Positions 56,451 to 63,744 of a stretch of 64,000 nucleotides of DNA are shown here, piece after piece. The notes below the pieces were generated by a model. The model was not told where the DNA came from and searched no databases. It was given only the letters and a program-made list of their open reading frames with translations. Within the stretch, counting starts at the first letter, position 1, and every line of letters starts with the position of its first letter. Source of the DNA: Streptomyces sp. Tu6071 (GTDB taxonomy: Bacteria > Actinomycetota > Actinomycetes > Streptomycetales > Streptomycetaceae); assembly GCF_000213055.1 (NCBI RefSeq), contig NZ_CM001165.1:806001-870000 (forward strand). The letters run 5' to 3'. The translations under genes and the position numbers were made by a program.

Positions 56451-57302
56451 ATGCCCGAGTCACCACTTTCCACCGCCCAGGCCGCCCGCAGGGGCATCGC
56501 CTCTCGTCTGGACGAGATGAGGCGGGACGCGGGGCTCAGCGGGCACGACCTGGCCGTGCGGTGCGGGTGGCACAGAGCGAAAGCCTCCCGCATCGCACGG
56601 GCCAAGACGGCCCCCTCCGACGCCGATATCAGGGCGTGGTGCGAAGCCTGCGGCGTGGCCGACCAGGCGGCCGACCTCATCGCCGCGAGCCGGACTGCCG
56701 AGTCCATGTACGTCCACTGGCGGCAGATCCACCGGGACGGGATGCGCCGGGTCCACGAGAGCACGGTCCCCCTGTACGAGCGGACCACCCACTTCCGGGT
56801 GTACGCCTCGAACCTCGTACCGGGGATGCTCCAGACCGCCGACTACGCGACAGGGCTCCTGCGGTCCATCACGGCCTTCCAGGGAACCCCGGACGACGTG
56901 GCCGACGCCGTACGGGCACGCCTCAAGCGGTCCCGGGTCGTGCACACGGGAAACCACCGCTTCGGGCTGATCCTCGAAGAAGCGGTGCTGTACTACCGGG
57001 TGTGCGACGGGCCCGAGCTTGCCGCCCAGCTCCGGCATCTGCTGGAGATCATGTCTCGGCCGAACGTGTCCCTCGGGATCATCCCGTTCGGCGTCCGGCG
57101 CACGGTCTGGCCGCTGGAAGCCTTCTACGTGTTCGATGACGCCCAGGTGGCGGTGGAAACGCTGACGGCCGAGGTCAATGTCACGGCGCCCGGCGAGATC
57201 CACACCTACCTGCGGGCCTTCGGCGAGCTGTCACGCATCGCGGTTCACGGGGCCGCAGCGCAACGCCTCATCGCGAGGGCGCTGGAGTCGGCTCTCAGGT
57301 AG
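56451..57302 (+). CDS. Scr1-family HTH regulator with DUF5753 domain
   Basis: A 283-residue DNA-binding protein. The N-terminal XRE-type helix-turn-helix (LDEMRRDAGLSGHDLAVRCGWHRAKASRIARAKTAPS) is followed by a DUF5753 domain (VYASNLVPGMLQTADYATGLL, GLILEEAVLYYRV, VSLGIIPFG). Such proteins pair with DUF397 or, as here, DUF6879 proteins and usually regulate their own operon. The inverted operators at 55595-55677 are the likely target. It is the last gene of the rightward unit. Confidence 0.9.
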   Translation: MPESPLSTAQAARRGIASRLDEMRRDAGLSGHDLAVRCGWHRAKASRIARAKTAPSDADIRAWCEACGVADQAADLIAASRTAESMYVHWRQIHRDGMRRVHESTVPLYERTTHFRVYASNLVPGMLQTADYATGLLRSITAFQGTPDDVADAVRARLKRSRVVHTGNHRFGLILEEAVLYYRVCDGPELAAQLRHLLEIMSRPNVSLGIIPFGVRRTVWPLEAFYVFDDAQVAVETLTAEVNVTAPGEIHTYLRAFGELSRIAVHGAAAQRLIARALESALR

Positions 57303-57401
57303 CCGATCGTCGCCTAGCTTGCGCCCTATGGCACGGCCGCTCATCCCCTGTTCGGAGAGCGCGGCCACCTCGGCCTTGCGGGCCTTGGGGCCACGCTTCA
57401 C
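57231..57401 (-). pseudogene. Helix-turn-helix remnant in frame with the zinc-finger gene
   Basis: Reading leftward, the frame of the zinc-finger gene stays open past its TGA stop and encodes RGPKARKAEVAALSEQGMSG followed by RAIGRKLG, a typical phage-type HTH. It then runs into the 3' end of the DUF5753 gene and stops at 57231. A GTG at 57401 has no usable ribosome-binding site. It looks like the truncated C-terminus of a zinc-finger/HTH protein. Confidence 0.4.
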
Positions 57402-57416
57402 CTCCTGATAGTACGA

Positions 57417-57466
57417 GTCGAAAGACCGTGGGTGGGGACTATGGTCCCCACCCCACCGCTTGTGGA
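57417..57466. repeat. 50-bp repeat, copy 1, with hairpin
   Basis: It aligns without gaps to 58011-58060 (38 of 50 identical). It contains a 9-bp perfect stem (57431-57439 with 57444-57452) around a TATG loop. Confidence 0.75.
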
Positions 57467-57470
57467 CTCC

Positions 57471-57743
57471 TCACATTCGCCTTTTCGCTCGGCATGGGCG
57501 GCAGGTCCGCTGTCCGGCGGGGAGGCTGCCTTTACTGCCCGTGAGGGGTTTCCCGCATTCCGAACACGGAACGGTGTTGCCAGTACGGGGCGGCATCCCA
57601 TTCGCGCGAGCCTTCGCGTACTGGCGTCGGGCGCTCCTGGCCCGCCGAACGCGCAGACAATCCACTTTCCGGCAGAACACCTGCGCTGCGCTTCCGTCGA
57701 AGCTCTTCCCGCACTCAGCGCACGGTTTTCGGTAAATTCGCAT
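57471..57743 (-). CDS. Zinc-finger protein of phage type
   Basis: A 90-residue basic protein with two zinc-binding modules: KPCAECGKSF with a later FCRKVDCL, and VPCSECGKPL with RTCRPCRAKRR. Related small zinc-finger proteins occur in actinophages, often with an extra HTH part. AGGAGG lies 8 bases before the ATG at 57743. After the TGA stop the frame continues with an HTH-like segment, so the present form may be shortened by a nonsense mutation. Nucleic-acid binding is likely; the target is unknown. Confidence 0.7.
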   Translation of the reverse strand: MRIYRKPCAECGKSFDGSAAQVFCRKVDCLRVRRARSARRQYAKARANGMPPRTGNTVPCSECGKPLTGSKGSLPAGQRTCRPCRAKRRM

Positions 57744-58725
57744 CGATCCAGCCTCCTGCATAAACGAATGCATATACATACCCTGACCTGCGGCTTTCCC
57801 CAGACGAACAATAGGGAGAGAAACGGGCGACAGCAGCGGGGGTCGTCCGGGCGGTTTTCGAACGGTCCGGCCCCCTCCCCCGGGTCGCGTCGGCCAACGG
57901 TGGATATTTATGCGGCGGCGTCGCGGTTGGTCCGCCGGAGTGGGGGTCTAGCGTTTTCGGTTCCACTCCGCGCTGAGTTGCTGGCTTACCGGGGGTGGGT
58001 GGCTTTCGGTGTCGAAAGATCGTTCTTGGGAACTATGGTTCCCACCGGCGATCTTGTGGAATTGCAGCAGTAGCTGTGCCGTTGGCGGTCCGGTAAGGGG
58101 ATTCCTTACCTTTAAGTACCTACGGTGGGTAGTACGTGGTTCCTGGGAACCCACGCTTTCCCGAAGCCGTCCGCAAGCCCGAAGCCTCGCCAAAGCCCGA
58201 AGGTTCGCGCGAAAGCCTTTCAATCCGCAATGAACCACATTGAACGGACTTTGTGTGGCTTCGAGTCGAAGGTTAGGCAAACGGGTTTGTGCTCGTGATC
58301 AGTAGCAACATCATGTGATCACCAACATAAGGTTCATCATCTAGGTACATAGAGTGTGGTGATACTGGTGTGCACACCCATACTCGACTCTCGGTATGGG
58401 TACTACCTATTGGCATAGGTGTGCTATATCCAGTGCGTACTATCCTTCGTGCACATGTCTTGGCTATTCGTGTAGCTCATGACCTCACTGGCACTCAGGC
58501 TCACATGACGTTGTTGCTATGAGCTTGGTGCACACATCGGTGCGCGTACGAGGGGCGGGGGTGCGCTGCCCGTACCCATACCGTTGGCCCGAGGTGTGCG
58601 CCCTTATGCCCGAGGAGTGCACCCTAAGCTCGCCCTGTTCCCCGAGGTACGCCCGTCTTTGCCGGCCTCTCCAACAAGCAAGGGACGCCGCCCAGTTGAG
58701 CGACGCCCCCTGTTGTGCGGGCTAA
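57744..58725. other. Long non-coding stretch, low-GC core
   Basis: There is no believable gene between the zinc-finger gene and the capsid terminator. The core at about 58281-58520 is near 50% GC, far below the chromosome. It contains dyads: GTGATCA/TGATCAC near 58294-58320, a perfect 8-bp stem ACCCATAC/GTATGGGT (58376-58383 with 58394-58401), and CCTAT/ATAGG just after. It may hold a packaging site, origin or structured RNA. Confidence 0.6.
58011..58060. repeat. 50-bp repeat, copy 2, with hairpin
   Basis: Second copy, with a 7-bp stem (58027-58033 with 58038-58044) around the same TATG loop. One stem G-C pair of copy 1 is A-T here, changed on both sides. Confidence 0.75.
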
Positions 58726-58757
58726 CCGGGAGCCCCCAACGCCAGAGGGGCCCCCGG
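58726..58757 (-). terminator. Terminator of the capsid gene
   Basis: The stem CCGGG-GCCCC with GGGGC-CCCGG has one mismatch and a loop of about 10 nt. It lies 12 bases beyond the capsid stop on the minus strand. Confidence 0.65.
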
Positions 58758-58768
58758 AGATGTGGGGC

Positions 58769-60022
58769 CTACGCCGTCAGGTCCACCACGCGGAAGGCCG
58801 AGGGCATCACAAGCGCGAATCCGACGCGCTGCTCAGCTCGGAACTTCGCGAGGTTGTAATCAAAGAGATCCGGCCCCGAGGTGTCCACGTCGATGGTCAT
58901 CTCATTCCTGACAAAAAGTCGGGCCTTCGACCAGTCTCCGAGCAGGGCGGTCCCCGCTGGGACGGAAGTCGTCAGCACCACGGGAAGATCGCCAAAGATG
59001 TTCTTGTAGCTGAACGACCCCGGCGTACCGGCCGCACTCGCCCCGACGTAGGTACCGTCCGCCCCTACGAGGAGGTCGAGGGTCTCAAGGTCGGCAGGGT
59101 TTAGGGCCCACGCGTTCGCGGCGACGTGCGCACTCTGTACGGAGGTCAGCGCCTTGCGCAGCGTGACCGGAACAGACGTGCTGTAGCTGACCGCCACCAC
59201 GCCGGAGGTGTTCAAGATGCCCTGAATCTGGCCGCCGCCGGAAGCCCCGCTCACAATGTCGGCGTCGATGGCGTCCGTGACTCCGCGCGCGAGTTCATCC
59301 TCAAGCCAGCCGGACAGCTCCCTGTGGTCGGCCAGCACCTGGAGCGGGACCGGGGCCGACAAATGGGCGTACGTGTGCGCAACGTCCTGCACGGAGAGCA
59401 TCGTGTACTGGCTGGTCGGCTTGAGGGTGCCATCGGGCACTGCGGTGGCCGCATCTGTGCGCACCGTCTGGCGCAAGAACTCAAAGGATCGGCCGGGGAT
59501 TGACACCCGGTCAACGAGGTCCAGCACGCGAGAAGGATTCGCCGGAAGCGCATATGCGCCCGTACGGACCATCCCTGGAGCATCGAAGCTCCCACTTACG
59601 ATCGCCTTCGTGCCGTGGCGCCCGCCGAGGGCCTTAGTGAGCCGCTGCGCCGTGTCCTGAGCCCATGCATGGGTGTCGTGGGTGACGCTGGAACGCTTCG
59701 TCGTCGCGGAGCCGTGGGAGCCTCCACGGATCTCGTGGGAGCCCTGGCCCCAGCCGTCCATCTCGCCGCTGCCGTGAAGGGCGTCCGCGCGGGCCTTGAG
59801 TTCTCGAAGGCGAGCGTTGAGCGTTTCCACGTAACGGAGCTTCTGGTGCCGCGTGCCGCTGACGGACTTGATGCCGTCCAGGTTGAAATCACCGGACTTC
59901 TCGTCACGCGCCTCGCCGAGGAGGCGGTTGAGTTCGTCGCGTACCTGGCTGAGAGTCGCGAACTGGTTTGCGCGCTCAGGCGTCGCCTCGGGGGCCGCCT
60001 CGGGGTTGGGATTGTCGGACAT
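58769..60022 (-). CDS. Phage major capsid protein, HK97 fold
   Basis: A 417-residue major capsid protein. The first 150 or so residues are charged and helical (QVRDELNRLLGEARDEKSG, RELKARADALHGSGEM), like the delta/scaffold part removed in HK97-type maturation. The rest has typical capsid segments: GSFDAPGMV, RVSIPGRSFEFLRQTV, DAIDADIVSGASGGGQIQGIL, and a C-terminal FRAEQRVGFALVMPSAFRVVDL. ATG at 60022 with GAAGG upstream. No protease, portal or terminase gene accompanies it. The same lone-capsid situation is reminiscent of phiRv-type prophages and capsid-encoding satellites. Confidence 0.92.
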   Translation of the reverse strand: MSDNPNPEAAPEATPERANQFATLSQVRDELNRLLGEARDEKSGDFNLDGIKSVSGTRHQKLRYVETLNARLRELKARADALHGSGEMDGWGQGSHEIRGGSHGSATTKRSSVTHDTHAWAQDTAQRLTKALGGRHGTKAIVSGSFDAPGMVRTGAYALPANPSRVLDLVDRVSIPGRSFEFLRQTVRTDAATAVPDGTLKPTSQYTMLSVQDVAHTYAHLSAPVPLQVLADHRELSGWLEDELARGVTDAIDADIVSGASGGGQIQGILNTSGVVAVSYSTSVPVTLRKALTSVQSAHVAANAWALNPADLETLDLLVGADGTYVGASAAGTPGSFSYKNIFGDLPVVLTTSVPAGTALLGDWSKARLFVRNEMTIDVDTSGPDLFDYNLAKFRAEQRVGFALVMPSAFRVVDLTA

Positions 60023-60503
60023 GATGATGCCTTCTTCTTCGCTTGAGGGATGCGGGTACTTCTTGTTGAGATCCCATTCGCGATCCGGAGGCAACTACCA
60101 ACGGTGCGACGACAGCCGACCAGCTTCGGGGACTGGAGTTCGGGGCAAATGCCTCCACTGGCCGAATTCCGAGGGCTCCACGCCGTTTCTCGCCGAATTC
60201 GGTGGTAGCCACCTAGCTACCGGGAAGAGGTGCGCGCGGCCTTCCTTGGACGATCCCTACCGGTTTCGGTGAAAGGGGAGAAAGCCCGAAACTGATACTT
60301 GACGCCCCGAGGTAACACGAGGAGAACCCTCGGGATGGGAAGAAAGGCCGCGCGGCCTTGAGCGAGTACCCCGCGCTCTATTCCATTCTGCCCAATCCTG
60401 CCCAATCCACAATGGAATTAGAGCGAAACAATTACGTGATACCGGTCACATTAGGAAATAGGGAGTATGTTTTGATAAACGCCCCGGGGTGAAAGGCCAG
60501 AAA
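60023..60503. other. Non-coding region upstream of the capsid gene, with inverted repeats
   Basis: No gene recognised. A 15-bp inverted repeat (CGCGCGGCCTTCCTT at 60233-60247; complement with one mismatch at 60340-60354) spans 92 bases. A second dyad, CTCTA(A)TTCCATT (60376-60386 with 60411-60424), encloses the direct repeat CTGCCCAATC twice (60388-60407). It must include the capsid promoter. A packaging or initiator site is possible. Confidence 0.5.
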
Positions 60504-60548
60504 GGCCCCCCAGAGGGCCAGGCGGGAGGCTGACGGCTCTGGGGGGCC
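60504..60548 (-). terminator. Hairpin terminator downstream of the 104-residue gene
   Basis: The 12-bp stem GGCCCCCCAGAG/CTCTGGGGGGCC (60504-60515 with 60537-60548) lies 21 bases beyond the stop at 60570. Confidence 0.75.
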
Positions 60549-60569
60549 GGAACGGGGTGCTAGCGCTTC

Positions 60570-60884
60570 CTAGGGGCCGCCAGGGGCGTTCTCGGGGGCG
60601 TTCAGGCTTAGCTCTGTCGCCCAGGCTTGCAGGAGTTCCGCGAGGGGCGGCGGGGACTCCCCGGCGTTCACGCACGCCATCACCTGGGCCGGTACGTCCA
60701 GCGGGATGCCTACGAAGGCGGCGGCCGCGTACAGGGTGATCACCTCCCGGATCGCCTCATCGACCGCCTTCGTGAACGCCGTCCAGTTGCCGGGGGCGAG
60801 CGGGTGAGATCGTTCGATGCGCTTCCAGTGCGCCATGACCAGCTCGCCAGGGTTCGGCGGCGGCGGGTAGTTCGGGACGTCCAT
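60570..60884 (-). CDS. Hypothetical protein of the element (104 residues)
   Basis: The protein begins MDVPNYPPPPNPGELVMAHW and continues as helices (WTAFTKAVDEAIREVITLYAAAAFVGIPL, LAELLQAWATELSLNAP). No family recognised. AAAGG precedes the ATG. It is transcribed leftward after the replication ATPase gene, with the iteron-like array in between, and is followed by a strong terminator. The position between replication and capsid genes would suit a small packaging or replication helper protein, but nothing in the sequence proves that. Confidence 0.7.
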   Translation of the reverse strand: MDVPNYPPPPNPGELVMAHWKRIERSHPLAPGNWTAFTKAVDEAIREVITLYAAAAFVGIPLDVPAQVMACVNAGESPPPLAELLQAWATELSLNAPENAPGGP

Positions 60885-60945
60885 GATCTTGTGCCTTTCT
60901 GGGGGTGGCGGGGGCCCTTCGGGAGGGCGCCCAGGGGGTGAATCC

Positions 60946-61084
60946 AGTGCTTCCGGCTGAGTGCTCCCCCCTAAAGGGTTAAGAGCAGTGAGTGCTTCCG
61001 ACTGCTTCGGAAGCGGTGTGACCTGGGCGTTTCGACTGCTCGGTGACTGCTTCCGAAGCACTGCCGAGCAGTCAACCGAGCAGT
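60946..61084. repeat. Dense direct and inverted repeats, candidate replication origin
   Basis: AGTGCTTCCG occurs at 60946 and 60991. CTTCGGAAG is near 61005, and the palindrome GCTTCCGAAGC is at 61049-61059. ACTGCTCGG is at 61035-61043, with its complement CCGAGCAGT at 61064-61072 and 61076-61084. The AT-richer CTAAAGGGTTAAGAG lies inside. The array directly follows the RecA-like ATPase gene. Iterons next to a replication ATPase suggest an origin. Confidence 0.55.
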
Positions 61085-61090
61085 CACCGC

Positions 61091-62308
61091 CTACAGCTCC
61101 ATCTGCCGGGGCTGGGCGGCCTCTGCCTCGGCCTCCACGTGCTCTGGGAGCCATGCCCGTTGCGACCGCCGGGGGCCCGGCCGGACGACGATGCGTCCGG
61201 CGTCCTCGGCCGTTTCGAGGATGGTCGCGGCCTTCTCCTGGCTCACGTTCAGGATCTCCGCGACGCGTCGTTTCGACGGGTGATCGTCAGGGTGAGCGTC
61301 CAGCCACATGCACAGCCGGTCCACGTCGCTCGGCCCCTGGTATGCGCTCCCGGCGTTGTCGAACGCGGAGACCGAGAGCCGTCGCGTCTCCGCGTCGCGC
61401 TGCACGGTCGTCTCTGCGAGGTCCACGTCTCGGCCCTCGGCGGACAGGGTGCGGCGCCCGTTCTCGTCCTTCTTGAGCTTCCAGATTGCGTCTGGCCACT
61501 CCCCCCAGCGGGAGGCGCCGCGCGCGTGCTCGCCGCTGAGCCCGGTGTGAACAGGGAGCCCGATGTTCCGCACCCCGGCCTCACGCTTGATCTGCTCAAG
61601 GGTCTCCGTGAACTCCTGGGCGGCGGTGTTGGGGTCTCCCTGCGTCGTGAAGCCGGTCATGGCGCGGTGGGCGGGGTCGAGGAGCCACAGCCCGACCCGG
61701 CGATCACGGAGCCAGCCCGCCGCCCATTCACGCGTCGCGGGGGTGCGTAGGGAGAGGTGCTGCCCGCGCAGGGGCAGGAGGTGCACGCGGTCGGTGTTGC
61801 GGATGCCCGCGCGCCGCAGCCACTCCCGTAGCTGGGGGTCGCCCATCTCGTAATCCCACATGCCTACGTGCTGCGGGCCCCCGGTGATCTCGAACCGCCC
61901 GAGGAAGGGGGAGCCGTCCGCGTAGGCCCGGACGAGTTCGATGGTCGTACTCGTCTTGCCGGTCTTCTTCGCCGCGACGAGGGTGAAGTTCCCCTCTGCC
62001 GGCAACAGGTCGGCCACGTCGTAACTGGCCTCGGCTGTCTCCTCGTTGAGGAAGCTGGTCAGATTCCGGGAGCAGGCGGCCAGTGCGGCAATGTCGGCCG
62101 CGTACCTCTTCGCCTCCACCTCGGCCTTGGCGCGCTCGCGGGCCATCTCATAGACCACGTGATCACGTGTGGCCTTCCGAACGTCCCCCTCAAGGCGGTA
62201 CTCCTCCATGAGGGCTTCCATCTCGTCATCCGGCGTGAGTTCGGCGCCCGGTGGGCTGGGCGAGGGCTGGTCGAATGGTGGTGGATTGTCCGTCTCGGGT
62301 GTTACCAT
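61091..62308 (-). CDS. AAA/RecA-like ATPase, RepA-type replication protein
   Basis: A 405-residue protein. A charged N-terminus is followed by a RecA-fold ATPase: Walker A VAAKKTGKTST near residue 112, Walker B GLWLLDPAHRAM near 208, and a QHVGMWDYEMGDP segment typical of RepA/AAA_25 helicase-like ATPases. The C-terminal 80 residues form a winged-helix-like domain (VDRLCMWLDAHPDDHPSKRRVAEILNV). Such proteins act as replicative helicases in plasmids and small prophages. GAGAGG precedes the ATG. The iteron-like array next to its 3' end is the likely origin. Confidence 0.87.
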   Translation of the reverse strand: MVTPETDNPPPFDQPSPSPPGAELTPDDEMEALMEEYRLEGDVRKATRDHVVYEMARERAKAEVEAKRYAADIAALAACSRNLTSFLNEETAEASYDVADLLPAEGNFTLVAAKKTGKTSTTIELVRAYADGSPFLGRFEITGGPQHVGMWDYEMGDPQLREWLRRAGIRNTDRVHLLPLRGQHLSLRTPATREWAAGWLRDRRVGLWLLDPAHRAMTGFTTQGDPNTAAQEFTETLEQIKREAGVRNIGLPVHTGLSGEHARGASRWGEWPDAIWKLKKDENGRRTLSAEGRDVDLAETTVQRDAETRRLSVSAFDNAGSAYQGPSDVDRLCMWLDAHPDDHPSKRRVAEILNVSQEKAATILETAEDAGRIVVRPGPRRSQRAWLPEHVEAEAEAAQPRQMEL

Positions 62309-62422
62309 CGGTAATACCTCTCAGTTGGTAGTTACTGGAAGCCCCCCCCGGCTGTCGTCACCGGGGGCTTTCGCTTGCTCTAAGGACTGAATCGCCCCAC
62401 GGTGAGAACGGGGCAGTCATCG

Positions 62423-62677
62423 TCATGCCGGGTAAAAGCCATGGACGCGGTTCCGGTCTTCCGCGCGGCCCGGCGCTGAGCGCGGTTCGGCATGACTCGC
62501 CGTCCGCCGCATCCGCCCATTTCGACGGGGCAAATACCGGTGCGGTTGGTCTCCCGGCGGATCGCTACCGTTCTTGTGCGCGGGGCTCGCCGAATCAGGA
62601 ATGGGCGGCTGAAACATGAGAGCGGATTCTCCTTCCACGGTCGTCTTCTCGATATCGAATTCTTCGGGTATGCTCAT
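62423..62677 (-). CDS. Small hypothetical protein of the element
   Basis: An 84-residue protein starting MSIPEEFDIEKTTVEGESAL, with an acidic N-terminal half and a very basic C-terminal half (PRRNGRMRRTASHAEPRSAPGR). The ATG at 62677 has AGGAGAG 5 bases upstream, which is the main reason for accepting the gene. No family recognised. It lies between the winged-helix genes and the replication ATPase. Confidence 0.55.
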   Translation of the reverse strand: MSIPEEFDIEKTTVEGESALMFQPPIPDSASPAHKNGSDPPGDQPHRYLPRRNGRMRRTASHAEPRSAPGRAEDRNRVHGFYPA

Positions 62678-62775
62678 AGGTACTCTCCTAACGAGTTGCG
62701 GTCCCGGTTTATCTGCCAGCCGGGGCCGCTTTCTTGCGTTCGCACGCTGTTGAGTTGTCAAAGATCGAAATGCGT

Positions 62776-62985
62776 TCAGCAGTCGGCGCGGAGGAGCGCA
62801 TCGACCTCGGCGAGGTCCCACCGACGCCATGCCGCCCCGCCGAAGCGCGTGAGGCGCCCGGCCTCGGCCTCGGCGAGGAGCCAGCGCCGGGCCTCGCCCC
62901 GGTCCACGAAGAACCGGCCATCCCTGCGCCAGGCTGTGATGTGGTCAAGTACGTGCTCGGTGTCGGCGGTCAGCGGGGCGCTCAC
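62776..62985 (-). CDS. Small winged-helix-like protein (paralogue of the next gene)
   Basis: A 69-residue protein, GTG start overlapping the previous stop (GTGA). The pattern TEHVLDHITAWRRDGRFF, EARRWLLAEAEAGRLTRFGG, WDLAEVDALLR matches the upstream gene product segment by segment, so they are tandem duplicates. The predicted fold is a short winged-helix or MerR-like DNA-binding domain. It is encoded in a run of three overlapping genes with the excisionase. Confidence 0.75.
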   Translation of the reverse strand: MSAPLTADTEHVLDHITAWRRDGRFFVDRGEARRWLLAEAEAGRLTRFGGAAWRRWDLAEVDALLRADC

Positions 62986-63245
62986 GCGGGCCCCCGGCGG
63001 CGCGTCGGGACCTCGCGCAAGAGCTGGTCGAGCTGCCGGAGGTCGTAGCGGGCGTTGCCTCGGCCCTGACCCCCCTCGTTCCGGAGGCGCCCGGCCGAGA
63101 CCTGCGTGTTGATCCAGCGGCGGGCCTGTGTGCTGCTCTCGAAGGGCCGCGTCTTCTGGTACTCCAGGAGGTAGAGCACGACCGCTTCGGTGTCGGCGTG
63201 GGGCGGCCTCACGGGGCGGCCCGGTACGCGTACGGGCTGGTTCAC
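62982..63245 (-). CDS. Small winged-helix-like protein
   Basis: An 87-residue protein, GTG start at 63245 overlapping the excisionase stop. A Pro/Arg-rich N-terminus is followed by TEAVVLYLLEYQKTRPFE, ARRWINTQVSAGRLRNEGG, and YDLRQLDQLLRE, equivalent to the downstream gene. It is probably a DNA-binding accessory protein for replication or excision. It is part of the excisionase operon. Confidence 0.75.
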   Translation of the reverse strand: MNQPVRVPGRPVRPPHADTEAVVLYLLEYQKTRPFESSTQARRWINTQVSAGRLRNEGGQGRGNARYDLRQLDQLLREVPTRRRGPA

Positions 63246-63445
63246 GCGGCGGCCCCGCTGCGGTCGCCGCGCTCCACGGCGCGGGAGTCGAGCCACGCCT
63301 CAACGTCGGCGAGCCGGTAGCGGATGACCTTCCCGCCCACCCTGCTATAGCGGGGCCCGGCGCCGGAGTGGTTGAGGTGGTACACGGCCTGTAGCGAGAT
63401 CCCGAGCCATTCGCTCAGGTCCTTCGGGGAAAGCATCCTGTCCAT
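63242..63445 (-). CDS. AlpA-family excisionase / helix-turn-helix protein
   Basis: A 67-residue MerR-like HTH protein: LSPKDLSEWLGISLQAVYHL followed by GPRYSRVGGKVIRYRLADVEAWL is the classic AlpA/excisionase pattern. ATG at 63445 with AGGAAGG upstream. It lies 299 bases from, and divergent to, the integrase gene. It probably acts as the recombination directionality factor or as a regulator of integrase expression. Confidence 0.88.
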   Translation of the reverse strand: MDRMLSPKDLSEWLGISLQAVYHLNHSGAGPRYSRVGGKVIRYRLADVEAWLDSRAVERGDRSGAAA

Positions 63446-63508
63446 GCGTCCCGGTCCTTCCTGGGGAGGGTCTTCGGTTGGCTCCCTCAACCAGAGCAGC
63501 CCCGCCCG

Positions 63509-63526
63509 ACAAAACGTGCACAAAAC
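63509..63526. promoter_or_regulatory. Direct repeat in the xis-int divergent promoter region
   Basis: ACAAAAC occurs at 63509-63515 and 63520-63526, eleven bases apart (one helical turn), in the 299-base gap between the excisionase and integrase genes. It is a candidate site for the excisionase or a repressor. Confidence 0.4.
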
Positions 63527-63744
63527 CTCAGATATCTCGCATAGTGGGCCTCCTCGCGCCCGCCCCGAATTCCTGGGCGACAAGAGGCGGGGCTTGACGG
63601 AAAGCGCTTCCTCAACCCCTGAACCTGTTGGTCGCGGTTCGTGTAGATCTCCGACCCTGTGACCGACCCGACGCCTGATCTGCTCGCTTTTGACCGGTTC
63701 GCGCCGCAACGCTCGACAGGGCACATGTGACCCGAGGAGCACCC

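Noticed and set aside
57432..58073. A 213-codon plus-strand frame spanning both 50-bp repeats
   Set aside because: It lies opposite the zinc-finger gene, has no ribosome-binding site or recognisable domain, and runs through the low-complexity gap.
57948..58280. A 110-codon minus-strand frame containing repeat copy 2
   Set aside because: No ribosome-binding site and no domain. Only the 16-residue stretch shared with copy 1 looks protein-like, so it is reported as a repeat, not a gene.
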